Positions 16,617 to 24,328 of a DNA stretch of 64,000 bases are shown one piece after another. Source of the DNA: Candidatus Latescibacterota bacterium (GTDB lineage Bacteria; Krumholzibacteriota; Krumholzibacteriia; JACNKJ01); contig JACKDC010000002.1 in assembly GCA_020633725.1 (NCBI GenBank), forward strand, positions 496,001 through 560,000, written 5' to 3'. The notes below the pieces were generated by a model. That model made no database searches. It was not told the DNA's origin and was given only the letters and a program-made list of their open reading frames with translations. Numbering within the stretch: the first letter of the stretch is position 1; each line of letters opens with the position of its first letter. A program made the position numbers and the translations under genes.

Positions 16617-16722
16617 GCCGATCCTTCCGCGAGGCGAATCCGCCCGTCCCGGCAGAGCATACGAAGTCGCCCCGCCGAGTTACAGGAAAAAGCCGGAGCG
16701 CGCGCCGCGGCACTCGGGACGC

Positions 16723-16731
16723 TGCTATAAT
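16723..16731 (+). promoter_or_regulatory. Extended -10 promoter
   Basis: TG at 16723-16724, one base, then a perfect TATAAT at 16726-16731, 40 bp before the ATG of the secreted protein gene. No -35 is visible at 17 bp, which fits an extended -10 promoter. Confidence 0.6.
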
Positions 16732-16770
16732 GGACGGGGCGCCATGCTGGCGCTCGTGGAGGTGAGGACG

Positions 16771-18183
16771 ATGATGTGGAATCGCCGGATCGCGGGCGCG
16801 ATCCTCTGCCTGCTGGCCGCCGTCCCCATGGCGAGCGCCAGCCTCGAGTTCTACCCCCTCTCGGACACGCCCCTGGACTGCCACTCCACTCGCATCGCCG
16901 GCGGCGCGCGCGTGGTGGCGGCGTGGGTTCAGGGCGAGAGCGGCGTCTTCTCGCGCACCTGGACCGAGGACGGCCTTCAGCCGCTCGTGGACCACGGGGT
17001 GGGCACCTGGCCCGACGTCGCCGACGCCGAGGGCGGCTTCGTGCTGGCCTGGGAGCGGGAGGACATCATCCATCTGAAGAGCGGCGACGGCCTCAGCTGG
17101 TCGGACATGGAGGTCTACGACCTCGGCGTGCCGCTGCGCTTTCCCCGTCTCACGGGCTACGACGTGAGCCAGTGGGTGCACGGGTTCTACCTTTGCTTCC
17201 AGGGCGTGGACGGCACGGTCTACTTCGCCGAACGCGACCAGGGCGTCTGGCAGCCGGCGATCCCCGTGTTCACGGGCCTCACGCCCTACGGCACCCTCTT
17301 CGCGCAGGCCGTGGCGGTGCCTGACGGCGGGGGCGTGCAGCCGCGGGTCTATGCCGTGGACGAGGACGAGCTGCTCTACACCCAGCGCACGAGCACGGGC
17401 TGGACCGCACCGGTCGCCGTGCACCCCGGCCTGAACTTCTACGGCGTCGAGTTCGCCGTAGCCTCCGGCGCCGACGGCAGCCAGCACCTGCTGAGCAACG
17501 GCCCCCAGCCCACCTGCCCCTGCAACGTGATGACCTACACGAGCTGCACCCCCGCGGGCGAGTGGAGCTGGCCCCTGCAGATGTCGGTGGAGATCGACAA
17601 CTTCACCTGGCCCCAGGATCCGGCCATCGCGGTGGACACGGCCGGCCGCGTCCACGCCTCCTGGTTCCAGCAGCACTACGGTCTGAACATGCAGCCCACC
17701 TGGAAGGCGCTCTACTACGAGGTGCTGGACGGCGGCGTCTGGACCGACCACGGCGAGCCCTTCTGCTGCCAGCGCGGCGAGGACGTCGACATGGACCTGC
17801 GCCAGGGCATCGCGCCGGCGCTGGTCTGGACCCAGGACTGGGACGGGCCCTTCGAAGTGTGGATGGCCGTCGACCGCACGATCAGCGCGACCGAGGGTGC
17901 CCCCGCCGCCCGCGCGCAGCTCACGGCGCAGCCCAACCCCTTCAACCCGAAGGTCACGCTGCGCTTCAGCCTGCCCGCGCCGGGCGAGGCGCGCCTCGCC
18001 ATCGTCGATGCCGCCGGCCGCCAGCTCCGCACGCTCCTCGACGGACGCTTGCCCGCCGGCGAGCAGGTGCTAGACTGGGACGGTCGCGACGACACCGGCC
18101 GGCCGCTCGCCAGCGGCGTCTACCTGGCGAGTCTGCGCAGCGCCGACGGTTCGAGCGCGACCAAGCTCGTCCTGCTGCGCTGA
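16771..18183 (+). CDS. Secreted protein of unknown role with FlgD-like sorting domain
   Basis: A 470-residue protein: signal peptide (RIAGAILCLLAAVPMASA), a body with repeated ~60-residue units rich in WxxxxxxP and YFAERD-like strands (VQGESGVFSRTWTEDGLQPL), perhaps a beta-propeller, and a FlgD-Ig-like tail (NPFNPKVTLRFSLPAPGEAR ... GVYLASLRSADGSSATKLVL). The start at ATG 16771 has GGAGG upstream; ATG 16774 is also possible. Cysteine clusters (PTCPCN, FCCQ) suggest disulfides. No enzyme motif is seen. It is probably a cell-surface or secreted binding protein. Confidence 0.75.
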   Translation: MMWNRRIAGAILCLLAAVPMASASLEFYPLSDTPLDCHSTRIAGGARVVAAWVQGESGVFSRTWTEDGLQPLVDHGVGTWPDVADAEGGFVLAWEREDIIHLKSGDGLSWSDMEVYDLGVPLRFPRLTGYDVSQWVHGFYLCFQGVDGTVYFAERDQGVWQPAIPVFTGLTPYGTLFAQAVAVPDGGGVQPRVYAVDEDELLYTQRTSTGWTAPVAVHPGLNFYGVEFAVASGADGSQHLLSNGPQPTCPCNVMTYTSCTPAGEWSWPLQMSVEIDNFTWPQDPAIAVDTAGRVHASWFQQHYGLNMQPTWKALYYEVLDGGVWTDHGEPFCCQRGEDVDMDLRQGIAPALVWTQDWDGPFEVWMAVDRTISATEGAPAARAQLTAQPNPFNPKVTLRFSLPAPGEARLAIVDAAGRQLRTLLDGRLPAGEQVLDWDGRDDTGRPLASGVYLASLRSADGSSATKLVLLR

Positions 18184-18213
18184 TCCGGCCGCGGCCGGAG
18201 CGAAGGAGTTGCG

Positions 18214-18978
18214 ATGTCCGGCCGTCCGTCCCTGCGCGCGCCGCTGATCCTCCTCGTGGCACTGGCGCTCGCGCGCTGGGGCGGCTTCGGCTGGGCCGTG
18301 TGGCTCGTCGCACTGCTCAGCCTGGCGGCGCTGCGCGAGTACCTCTCCCTGGCCGACCTGCGCCCCGAGGACCGCTGGGCCATGCTGGCCTGCTATCTCG
18401 CCGTGCCGCTGGTCTTCCGGCTCGTGCAGACGGACTGGTACGGCTTCTTCATCGTGTCGGTGCCGGTCTGGGTCTTCGTGCTGGTGCCGGTGCTGGCCGC
18501 GGCCGGTGGACGTGAGACGCGCGGGCTGGTGTTCTCCATCGGCGCGCTGGACTTCGGCCTGTTCCTGCTCGTCTACTGCCTGGCGCACTTCGTCTACCTC
18601 GCGCGCTTCTCGCCGGCGCTGGCGCTGCTGGTCCTGCTGGCCGCGCTCCTTTGCGACGCCCTCTTCCGCATGGTGCGCCGCGCGGGGGGCGGGGGGCTGC
18701 TCACACTGGTGGCGTCCTGGCCGCCCGTCTTCCTCCTCGCCGCGGTGCTGGGCCGGCCCGCGGGCCTGACCGGCTTCGAGGTGCTCTGGGTGACGGCCAT
18801 GCTCCCGCCTCTGGTCCTGCTCGGCGACTTCACCCTGAGCCGCGTGGAGACGGACCTCGGCATCGACGCCACCCAGCTCGAGCCCGGCCGCGGCCGGCTG
18901 ATCCACGGTCTGCGCCCGCTGCTCTTCGCCGCGCCGATCGTCTTCCACACGCTGCGCTACGCCACCGAGCTGCTGTGA
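18214..18978 (+). CDS. CdsA-like phosphatidate cytidylyltransferase homologue
   Basis: A 254-residue membrane protein with about seven helices. Its C-terminal part, LLGDFTLSRVETDLGID ... LEPGRGRLIHGLRPLLFAAP, aligns by eye with the CDP-diglyceride synthase signature (GDxxESxxKRxxxxKD ... PGHGGxxDRxDSLxFxAP). It keeps GD, PGRG and the final LLFAAP but loses several Lys/Asp residues of the canonical motif, so activity is not certain. It heads a three-gene operon with an acyltransferase-kinase fusion and a DAG-kinase-like protein, which supports a role in making or remodelling phospholipid precursors at the inner membrane. Confidence 0.65.
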   Translation: MSGRPSLRAPLILLVALALARWGGFGWAVWLVALLSLAALREYLSLADLRPEDRWAMLACYLAVPLVFRLVQTDWYGFFIVSVPVWVFVLVPVLAAAGGRETRGLVFSIGALDFGLFLLVYCLAHFVYLARFSPALALLVLLAALLCDALFRMVRRAGGGGLLTLVASWPPVFLLAAVLGRPAGLTGFEVLWVTAMLPPLVLLGDFTLSRVETDLGIDATQLEPGRGRLIHGLRPLLFAAPIVFHTLRYATELL

Positions 18979-20351
18979 TCCTGCGCTGGGTCCTGCGCCC
19001 CCTGCTCAAGCTGCTCTTCGGGCTGCACGTGCAGGGGGGCGCGCAGCTCGACCGCTTCGGGCAGGTGCTGATCGTCGCCAATCACAATAGCCACCTGGAC
19101 GCGCTGCTGCTGCTCAGCGCGCTGCCCGCGCGCCTGGCGAAGCAGACCCGCCCCGTGGCGGCGCTGGACCACTTCGGCCGCTCGGCACTGCTGAGGCGCG
19201 CGATGGAGCGCCTGCTGAATCCCGTCTGGGTGGATCGCGCCGGCAGCGCCGAGGCGGCGGTGGACGCCATGAGTGCCGCGGTGGCCGAAGGGTCGAGCCT
19301 GATCCTCTTCCCCGAGGGGACGCGCGGCGCGCCCGGCGAGCTGGCGCCCTTCAAGCGTGGCGTGGGTTGGCTGCTGGAGCGGCATCCCGAGTTGGTCGTG
19401 ATCCCCGCCTGCATCGTCGGCTCCGAGCGCGCGCTGCCCCGCGGCGGCGCGCTGCCGCTCCCTGTCTGGAACCGCGTGCTGCTCGCGCCGGCGCGCCGTG
19501 TGATTGCCGCGCCGCGCGAGGCGGCGGCGTCGCTGGAGGCGGAGCTGCGGGAAGTCGCGGCGGCGGAGCGGGCGCGTCGTCACACGCGGGCGGCCCGGCG
19601 GCGTGACGCTCCCGCCATCGCCGTGCTCGGCATCGACGGCTCCGGCAAGAGCACCCTGGCTTCGAACCTGGCGCGCGCGCTGTCGGAGCGCGAGCCCGTC
19701 TGCCTGGTGGGGGACAGGCTGGAACGCTTCGTCAATGGGGCGGCGCAGCCCCTGCAGCTCCTCGCGACCGAGCGCGTGCGTCGCGAGCTGAGCCGCCGCG
19801 CCAAGGCCGCGCGCAGCCTGGGCGGCTACAAGCTGCCCAAGCTGGCGGAGATGCTGATGCGCGAGCTGTTGCAGAGCGAGTGCCGGCGCTGGCTGGATCC
19901 GGCGTGGATCGTCCTCGACGGCTCGCCGCTGCTCAACCTCGCCGCGTGGGTGTCGCTCTACCGCGAGGGCGACTTCGACCCGGACTTCTGCGCCGCCGCG
20001 CTGCTGCAGCTCGCCGGCCGCGAGACGGCCCCGCGCCGCTACCCAGCCCTCCGCCAGCTGCGACTGCTGGTGCCCTTCCGCCTCGCGCTGCCCGCCGCGG
20101 CCGTGCGGATCGAGCTGCCGGCGACCGACGCGGTGGCGCGCATCGCATCGCGGGGCGCGGCGCGGCAGGTGCACGAGACCGAAGCGTCGCTGGACAGACT
20201 GCAGCAAGGTTACGCGGCCGTCTGCCAGGTAGTGGCCGAGCGCCTGGGCCTCACGGTACTCACGCTGGATGGACGGGACTCGCCCGAGTCGCTCGCCACG
20301 GCGGCGGCGGAGATCGTCCTGAGTCGGGAGGCCGCTCATGTCCGCCACTGA
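18975..20351 (+). CDS. Fusion of PlsC-type acyltransferase and P-loop (thymidylate-kinase-like) kinase
   Basis: A 458-residue two-domain protein. Residues ~1-195 are a 1-acylglycerol-3-phosphate acyltransferase with the HX4D box NHNSHLD (36-42) and the FPEGTRG box (112-118). Residues ~213-458 begin IAVLGIDGSGKSTLASNL (P-loop 219-227) and resemble thymidylate-kinase-like small kinases. The start is GTG 18975, which overlaps the previous stop (GTGA) and so is coupled to it. The end overlaps the next gene by 14 bp. The acyltransferase should make phosphatidate for the CdsA-like neighbour; the kinase substrate is unknown. Confidence 0.8.
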   Translation: MILRWVLRPLLKLLFGLHVQGGAQLDRFGQVLIVANHNSHLDALLLLSALPARLAKQTRPVAALDHFGRSALLRRAMERLLNPVWVDRAGSAEAAVDAMSAAVAEGSSLILFPEGTRGAPGELAPFKRGVGWLLERHPELVVIPACIVGSERALPRGGALPLPVWNRVLLAPARRVIAAPREAAASLEAELREVAAAERARRHTRAARRRDAPAIAVLGIDGSGKSTLASNLARALSEREPVCLVGDRLERFVNGAAQPLQLLATERVRRELSRRAKAARSLGGYKLPKLAEMLMRELLQSECRRWLDPAWIVLDGSPLLNLAAWVSLYREGDFDPDFCAAALLQLAGRETAPRRYPALRQLRLLVPFRLALPAAAVRIELPATDAVARIASRGAARQVHETEASLDRLQQGYAAVCQVVAERLGLTVLTLDGRDSPESLATAAAEIVLSREAAHVRH

Positions 20352-21333
20352 CACGCGCGTGGAGGTGATCGCCACCCGGGTCTCGGGCTCCATCAGCGAC
20401 TGGGCCAAGGTGGCGCGAATCCTACCGCTCTTCGAGCAGCGCGGCTGGACCCGGGTCGCGTTGACCGAGGTGGAAGGTCACGGCGAGGCCCGCGCCGCGT
20501 CGGCCCGACTGGCCGCGGACGGCGCCCGCGTGCTCGTCGCCGCGGGCGGTTCGGGCACCTTCAACGCGGTGATGGAGGGCCTCGTGGACTCCGGCGCGCC
20601 GCTGGACGCGCAGCGCCTGGGCTTCCTGCGCAAGGGCTCGGCGGATCTCATCGGCAAGGTGCTCGGCATGCCGGACGACGTGGAGCCCGCCGTGGCCCTG
20701 CTCGCCGACGCCATCGAGGCCGATCACGTGGAGCCCTGCGACCTGCTGCGCGCGGAGACCGCCGACCGCCCGTCGCGCCACTTCCTCGGCTACGGCGGCG
20801 CGGGCCTCTTCGGACGCATCCCGTACTTCACCGAGAACCGCGCGATGAAGTGGTACAAGGGCGTGCTCGGGCAGGTCTTCGGCGACCTCGGCCCCTTCAC
20901 CACGGGCATGACTCTCGCGCTCGGCGAGCAGCTATTGCGCGCGCCCTTCACGCAGGCGCGCGAGTGGCGGCTCACGGTGGACGGCGAACCCGCCGCCCAC
21001 GGCCGCTTCCAGGCACTGATCCTGGTGAACGGCTACCTGGGCCCTCAGCTCGCCTTCAGCGACGACGCCCTCGGCTCCGGCCGCTTCCACTGTTTCGGGC
21101 TGCGCGACCGCGGCGCGCTCGCCCTGCTAGGACAAGCGCGGGCGGCGCGGAGCGGGGCCATCCGCGAAGATCCCCCGCGCTGGGGCATGGAGCACTTCAC
21201 GATCACCGAGCGCCTGGAGATCGCCTGCGACCGGCCGTTTCCGCTGAACGTCGACGGGTCGACGTTGCTTTGCGAAGGCGGTGCGAGCATCACGCGCGTG
21301 GGGGCGATCGGCCTGCTGAGCGCGATTCGGTGA
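20338..21333 (+). CDS. Diacylglycerol-kinase-like protein (YegS/DAGK family)
   Basis: A 331-residue protein with the fold pattern of lipid kinases. The nucleotide loop is AAGGSGTFNAVMEGL (GGSGT at 70-74), where the family normally has GGDGT. It is followed by a second motif GFLRKGSADLIGKVLGMP in place of LPLGTGNDFAR, and a C-terminal beta-sandwich. The loss of the Asp in GGDGT and the altered second motif suggest a changed substrate or a weak catalyst. It is translated from ATG 20338 inside the end of the fusion gene, so all three lipid genes are coupled. Confidence 0.7.
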   Translation: MSATDTRVEVIATRVSGSISDWAKVARILPLFEQRGWTRVALTEVEGHGEARAASARLAADGARVLVAAGGSGTFNAVMEGLVDSGAPLDAQRLGFLRKGSADLIGKVLGMPDDVEPAVALLADAIEADHVEPCDLLRAETADRPSRHFLGYGGAGLFGRIPYFTENRAMKWYKGVLGQVFGDLGPFTTGMTLALGEQLLRAPFTQAREWRLTVDGEPAAHGRFQALILVNGYLGPQLAFSDDALGSGRFHCFGLRDRGALALLGQARAARSGAIREDPPRWGMEHFTITERLEIACDRPFPLNVDGSTLLCEGGASITRVGAIGLLSAIR

Positions 21334-21336
21334 ATT

Positions 21337-21352
21337 CGCCCCCGGGGGCGGG
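21337..21352. repeat. 16-bp GC palindrome, copy 1
   Basis: CGCCCCCGGGGGCGGG directly after the stop of the DAGK-like gene. An identical copy lies at 22929-22944 directly after the next gene, so the pair flanks the beta-helix gene. It could form a hairpin, but no T run follows. Confidence 0.6.
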
Positions 21353-21372
21353 TGGGGTCGGACGGGTCATTG

Positions 21373-21381
21373 TGCTATGCT
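21373..21381 (+). promoter_or_regulatory. Extended -10 promoter
   Basis: TG, one base, then TATGCT (21376-21381), about 28 bp before the GTG start of the beta-helix gene. The -35 region (TGGGGT at 17 bp) is poor, so recognition would depend on the extended -10. Confidence 0.45.
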
Positions 21382-21408
21382 TGGGCTGTCCAGTTGGGAG
21401 TGACGCCC

Positions 21409-22926
21409 GTGCAAGCAAGCATAACAGCCCTCGTCCTCCTCGCCGCCCTCGCCGCGCCCGGTCGAGCGGCCACCTACTACATGCTCCCCGACAGCACGGG
21501 GGCCTTCACCACCCTGCAAGAGGCTGTGGACGCCTGCGTCGATGGTGACTCGGTGGTTCTCGCCGACGGCACCTTTTACATCGAGAATCCCCTCGGCGTG
21601 ATCTTCTGGGGTAAGAACATCTTCTTCGGCTCGGCAAGCGATTCGCCCGAGGACTGCGTCATCGACGTTGCAGCGGGCGAGTCGGGCTACAAGTTTGGCT
21701 TCAACCTGTCACAAGGCGAGACGCGGGATTGCGTTGTCCAGGGGGTGACAGTCTGCAACGGCCGGGGGCACGATGGAGGGGCGATTCACATCCGGGGCAA
21801 CTCCAACCCCACGGTTCGCAACTGCATTCTCCGGGACAACTACAGCGTTGCAGGTGGTGGGGGACTAAAGGCGTACGAGCTATCTAGCCCCCTGATCGAA
21901 GGCTGCCACGTATTTGACAACAGGATATCGGAGGGCAGCGGTGGTGGGGGGATCTACTGCAGCGGAGACTCCATCGACATTCGAGGATGCCTTGTTGAAC
22001 TCAATGACGGGGGGAACTCTGTTTACCTGGGCATAGGGGGGGGGATCGACGCGGATGGCGCGGGGCGCATCCGGAATTGCATCGTTCGCTACAATACGGT
22101 CGGCGTCGTGGGCGGCGGTATCTGCATCTCTGGCGACGTCTCAGTCGAGGGTTGCCAGATCTACGGTAATGAGACTTTCGTGACGGGCGGCGGCCTAGGC
22201 TACTACACGGCCCCTTCTCCCCCCCCTCCGCTAGTTACCAATACAACTTTGGTTGACAATGCCTCGCCCAATGGCTCTGCACTCTGGAACGGCAATCTCT
22301 TCGTGGGCTACCCAGCAGGACCCATCGTACTGCTCAACTGCCTCGTCACCGACAACCACGGCGCGGGCGGCCCCTTCTTCAGCGAGATCCCGAGCGCAGA
22401 CTTCACCCTCCGCTGCACGGACGTCTGGGGCAACGAGGGCGGCGACTGGGTGGGCCCGCTCGCCGGCCAGCTCGGTCAGCAGGGGAACATCAGTGCCGAT
22501 CCGCGCTTCTGCGATGCCGCTAGCAGTGAGTACACGCTCCGCGACGACTCGCCCTGCCTGCCGGCGAACAACGACTGCGGCGAGCAGATGGGCGCCCTGG
22601 GCCAGGGCTGCACGCTGACCGCGGTGCCGGGCGGCACGCCGGGCTTCGCGCCGCTCCTCGCCCAGAACCATCCCAACCCCTTCAACGCGCACACGCGGAT
22701 CGATTTCAGCCTGCCGTCGGCGGGCTCCGTGAGCCTGAGTATCTACACGATCGCTGGCCGCGAGCGCGTGCAGCTCCTGCGCGGCGCCTGGCTGGAGGCC
22801 GGCACGCACCGGCTGGACTGGGACGGCACCGACAGCGAGGGGCGGGCCCTGGCGTCGGGCGTCTACGTCTACCGGCTGGTCACGCCATGGGGCACGCTGG
22901 CCCGCAAGCTGACCTTGCTGCAGTAG
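21409..22926 (+). CDS. Secreted right-handed beta-helix protein with FlgD-like tail
   Basis: A 505-residue protein with a signal peptide (ALVLLAALAAPGRAATY). The body is made of short pectate-lyase-like coils (GGAIHIRGNSNPTVRNCILR, GGGIYCSGDSIDIRGCLVEL, GGGICISGDVSVEGCQIYGN), as in adhesins and polysaccharide lyases. The tail is FlgD-like (NPFNAHTRIDFSLPSAGSVS ... GVYVYRLVTPWG). The GTG at 21409 is preferred for its GGGAG site; GTG 21400 is the alternative. Codon choice in ~21440-22330 is looser and less GC-rich than in the tail or the neighbours, which suggests a body of different origin. Confidence 0.8.
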   Translation: MQASITALVLLAALAAPGRAATYYMLPDSTGAFTTLQEAVDACVDGDSVVLADGTFYIENPLGVIFWGKNIFFGSASDSPEDCVIDVAAGESGYKFGFNLSQGETRDCVVQGVTVCNGRGHDGGAIHIRGNSNPTVRNCILRDNYSVAGGGGLKAYELSSPLIEGCHVFDNRISEGSGGGGIYCSGDSIDIRGCLVELNDGGNSVYLGIGGGIDADGAGRIRNCIVRYNTVGVVGGGICISGDVSVEGCQIYGNETFVTGGGLGYYTAPSPPPPLVTNTTLVDNASPNGSALWNGNLFVGYPAGPIVLLNCLVTDNHGAGGPFFSEIPSADFTLRCTDVWGNEGGDWVGPLAGQLGQQGNISADPRFCDAASSEYTLRDDSPCLPANNDCGEQMGALGQGCTLTAVPGGTPGFAPLLAQNHPNPFNAHTRIDFSLPSAGSVSLSIYTIAGRERVQLLRGAWLEAGTHRLDWDGTDSEGRALASGVYVYRLVTPWGTLARKLTLLQ

Positions 22927-22928
22927 TC

Positions 22929-22944
22929 CGCCCCCGGGGGCGGG
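22929..22944. repeat. 16-bp GC palindrome, copy 2
   Basis: Identical to 21337-21352. It lies between the convergent genes ending at 22926 (plus) and 22945 (minus), where it may act as a terminator hairpin. Confidence 0.6.
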
Positions 22945-24282
22945 CTACAACCCGTAGTCCTTGATCTTCTTGTAGAGCGTGGATTCGGCGATGTCGAGGC
23001 TCTTGGCCGCCTTGCGACGGCTCCCGCCGCAGTGCTTCAGCCGCCGCTCGATGGCCTCGCGCTCGATCTCGGCCATCGTGAGCTGGCCGTCGAGGAAGGC
23101 CGTGGCCGCGCGGCCCGTGGCGGGCAGCAGCACCTGCTCGGGTGCGATCGCCTCGCCCTCGGCGTAGAAGACCGCCTGCTCCACCACGTGCCGCAGCTCG
23201 CGGATGTTCCCCGGCCAGTCGTGCGCCTGCAGCTTCGCCAGCGCCGGCGGCGTGAAGCTCAGGCCGCGTCCCTCGGGGTCCGCCTGGAGGAAGTGCTCGG
23301 CGAGCACGGGGATGTCCTCGGGGATCTCACGCAAAGGCGTCGTCGTCACGGCGATGATGTTGAGGCGGTGGAACAGGTCCTCGCGGAAGCGGCCGGCCTC
23401 GATCTCCTGCTCGAGCACGCGGTTGGTGGCCGCCACGATGCGCAGGTCCACCTTGATCGACGTGTTGCTGCCCAGCCGCTCGAACTCCCGCGTCTCCAGC
23501 ACGCGCAGGAGGCGAGCCTGGAGGTCGAGGTCCATCTCGCCGATCTCGTCGAGGAAGAGCGTGCCGCCGTCGGCGGCCTCGAACTTGCCGGGGCGGTCCG
23601 TCACCGCGCCGCTGAAGGCGCCCTTCACGTGGCCGAAGAGCTCGCTGCTCAGCAGCTCGCGGTGCAGCGCCGCGCAGTTGATCGCCACGAAGGGACGGCT
23701 CGCCCGCGGCCCCTGGCGATGGATCGCCCGCGCCACCAGCTCCTTACCGGTGCCCGTCTCGCCGCGGATGAGCACGGTCTTGTCCGACGCGCCCAGCTTG
23801 CGGCACTTGCTGCGCAGCAGGGTCATGGCCTGGCTCGCGCCCACCAGCTCCTCGGCGCCGCTCTCCAGCGCCGCCTCCAGGCTGCGCGTGCGGCGCAGCA
23901 GGCGGCCGCGGCCGAGGGCCTGCTCCACGGCGAGCTGCAGGCGCGGGCCGAGGCCGCCGCGCGCGGGCTTCTCGAGGAAGTCCGCGGCGCCGAGCTTGAG
24001 CGCCTCGACTGCAGCTTCGACGCTGCCAAAAGCCGTGATCAGGAGCGTCGTGATGGCGATGCCCTCCTCCTGCACGCGGCGCAGGAGGCCGAGGCCGTCG
24101 AGGCGGGGCATGTTGAGATCGGTGACGAGCAGGTCGAAGTCCGTCTCGCGCAGCCGGGCGAGGGCGGCGAGGCCGTCCTCGGCGGTTTCCACGGCATAGC
24201 CCTGCTCCTCCAGGAGCTCGGACATGTACTCCCGGTTGAGTTCCTCGTCGTCCACGAGCAGGATGCGGGCTTTCTCGGCCAT
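22945..24282 (-). CDS. NtrC-family sigma54-dependent response regulator
   Basis: A 445-residue activator with three parts: a receiver domain (1-120, phospho-acceptor Asp55 in LLVTDLNMP), an AAA+ sigma54-interaction domain (~140-370, Walker A GETGTGKE, Walker B GGTLFLDEIGEM), and a Fis-type helix-turn-helix (RRKAAKSLDIAESTLYKKIK). The sigma54-contacting loop reads GAFSGA, not GAFTGA. The start is ATG 24282; the GTG two codons earlier lacks a better site. It follows the histidine kinase gene after 46 bp on the same strand, so the two form a two-component system. Confidence 0.92.
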   Translation of the reverse strand: MAEKARILLVDDEELNREYMSELLEEQGYAVETAEDGLAALARLRETDFDLLVTDLNMPRLDGLGLLRRVQEEGIAITTLLITAFGSVEAAVEALKLGAADFLEKPARGGLGPRLQLAVEQALGRGRLLRRTRSLEAALESGAEELVGASQAMTLLRSKCRKLGASDKTVLIRGETGTGKELVARAIHRQGPRASRPFVAINCAALHRELLSSELFGHVKGAFSGAVTDRPGKFEAADGGTLFLDEIGEMDLDLQARLLRVLETREFERLGSNTSIKVDLRIVAATNRVLEQEIEAGRFREDLFHRLNIIAVTTTPLREIPEDIPVLAEHFLQADPEGRGLSFTPPALAKLQAHDWPGNIRELRHVVEQAVFYAEGEAIAPEQVLLPATGRAATAFLDGQLTMAEIEREAIERRLKHCGGSRRKAAKSLDIAESTLYKKIKDYGL

Positions 24283-24328
24283 GGCCACCTTTCGGCTGGC
24301 ATGAGTCTAGCGCAACGGGGGCGCCGTG

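Noticed and set aside
21337..22944. Insertion sequence or transposon bounded by the 16-bp palindromes
   Set aside because: No transposase, no terminal inverted repeats beyond the self-palindrome and no target-site duplication; terminator hairpins explain them at least as well.
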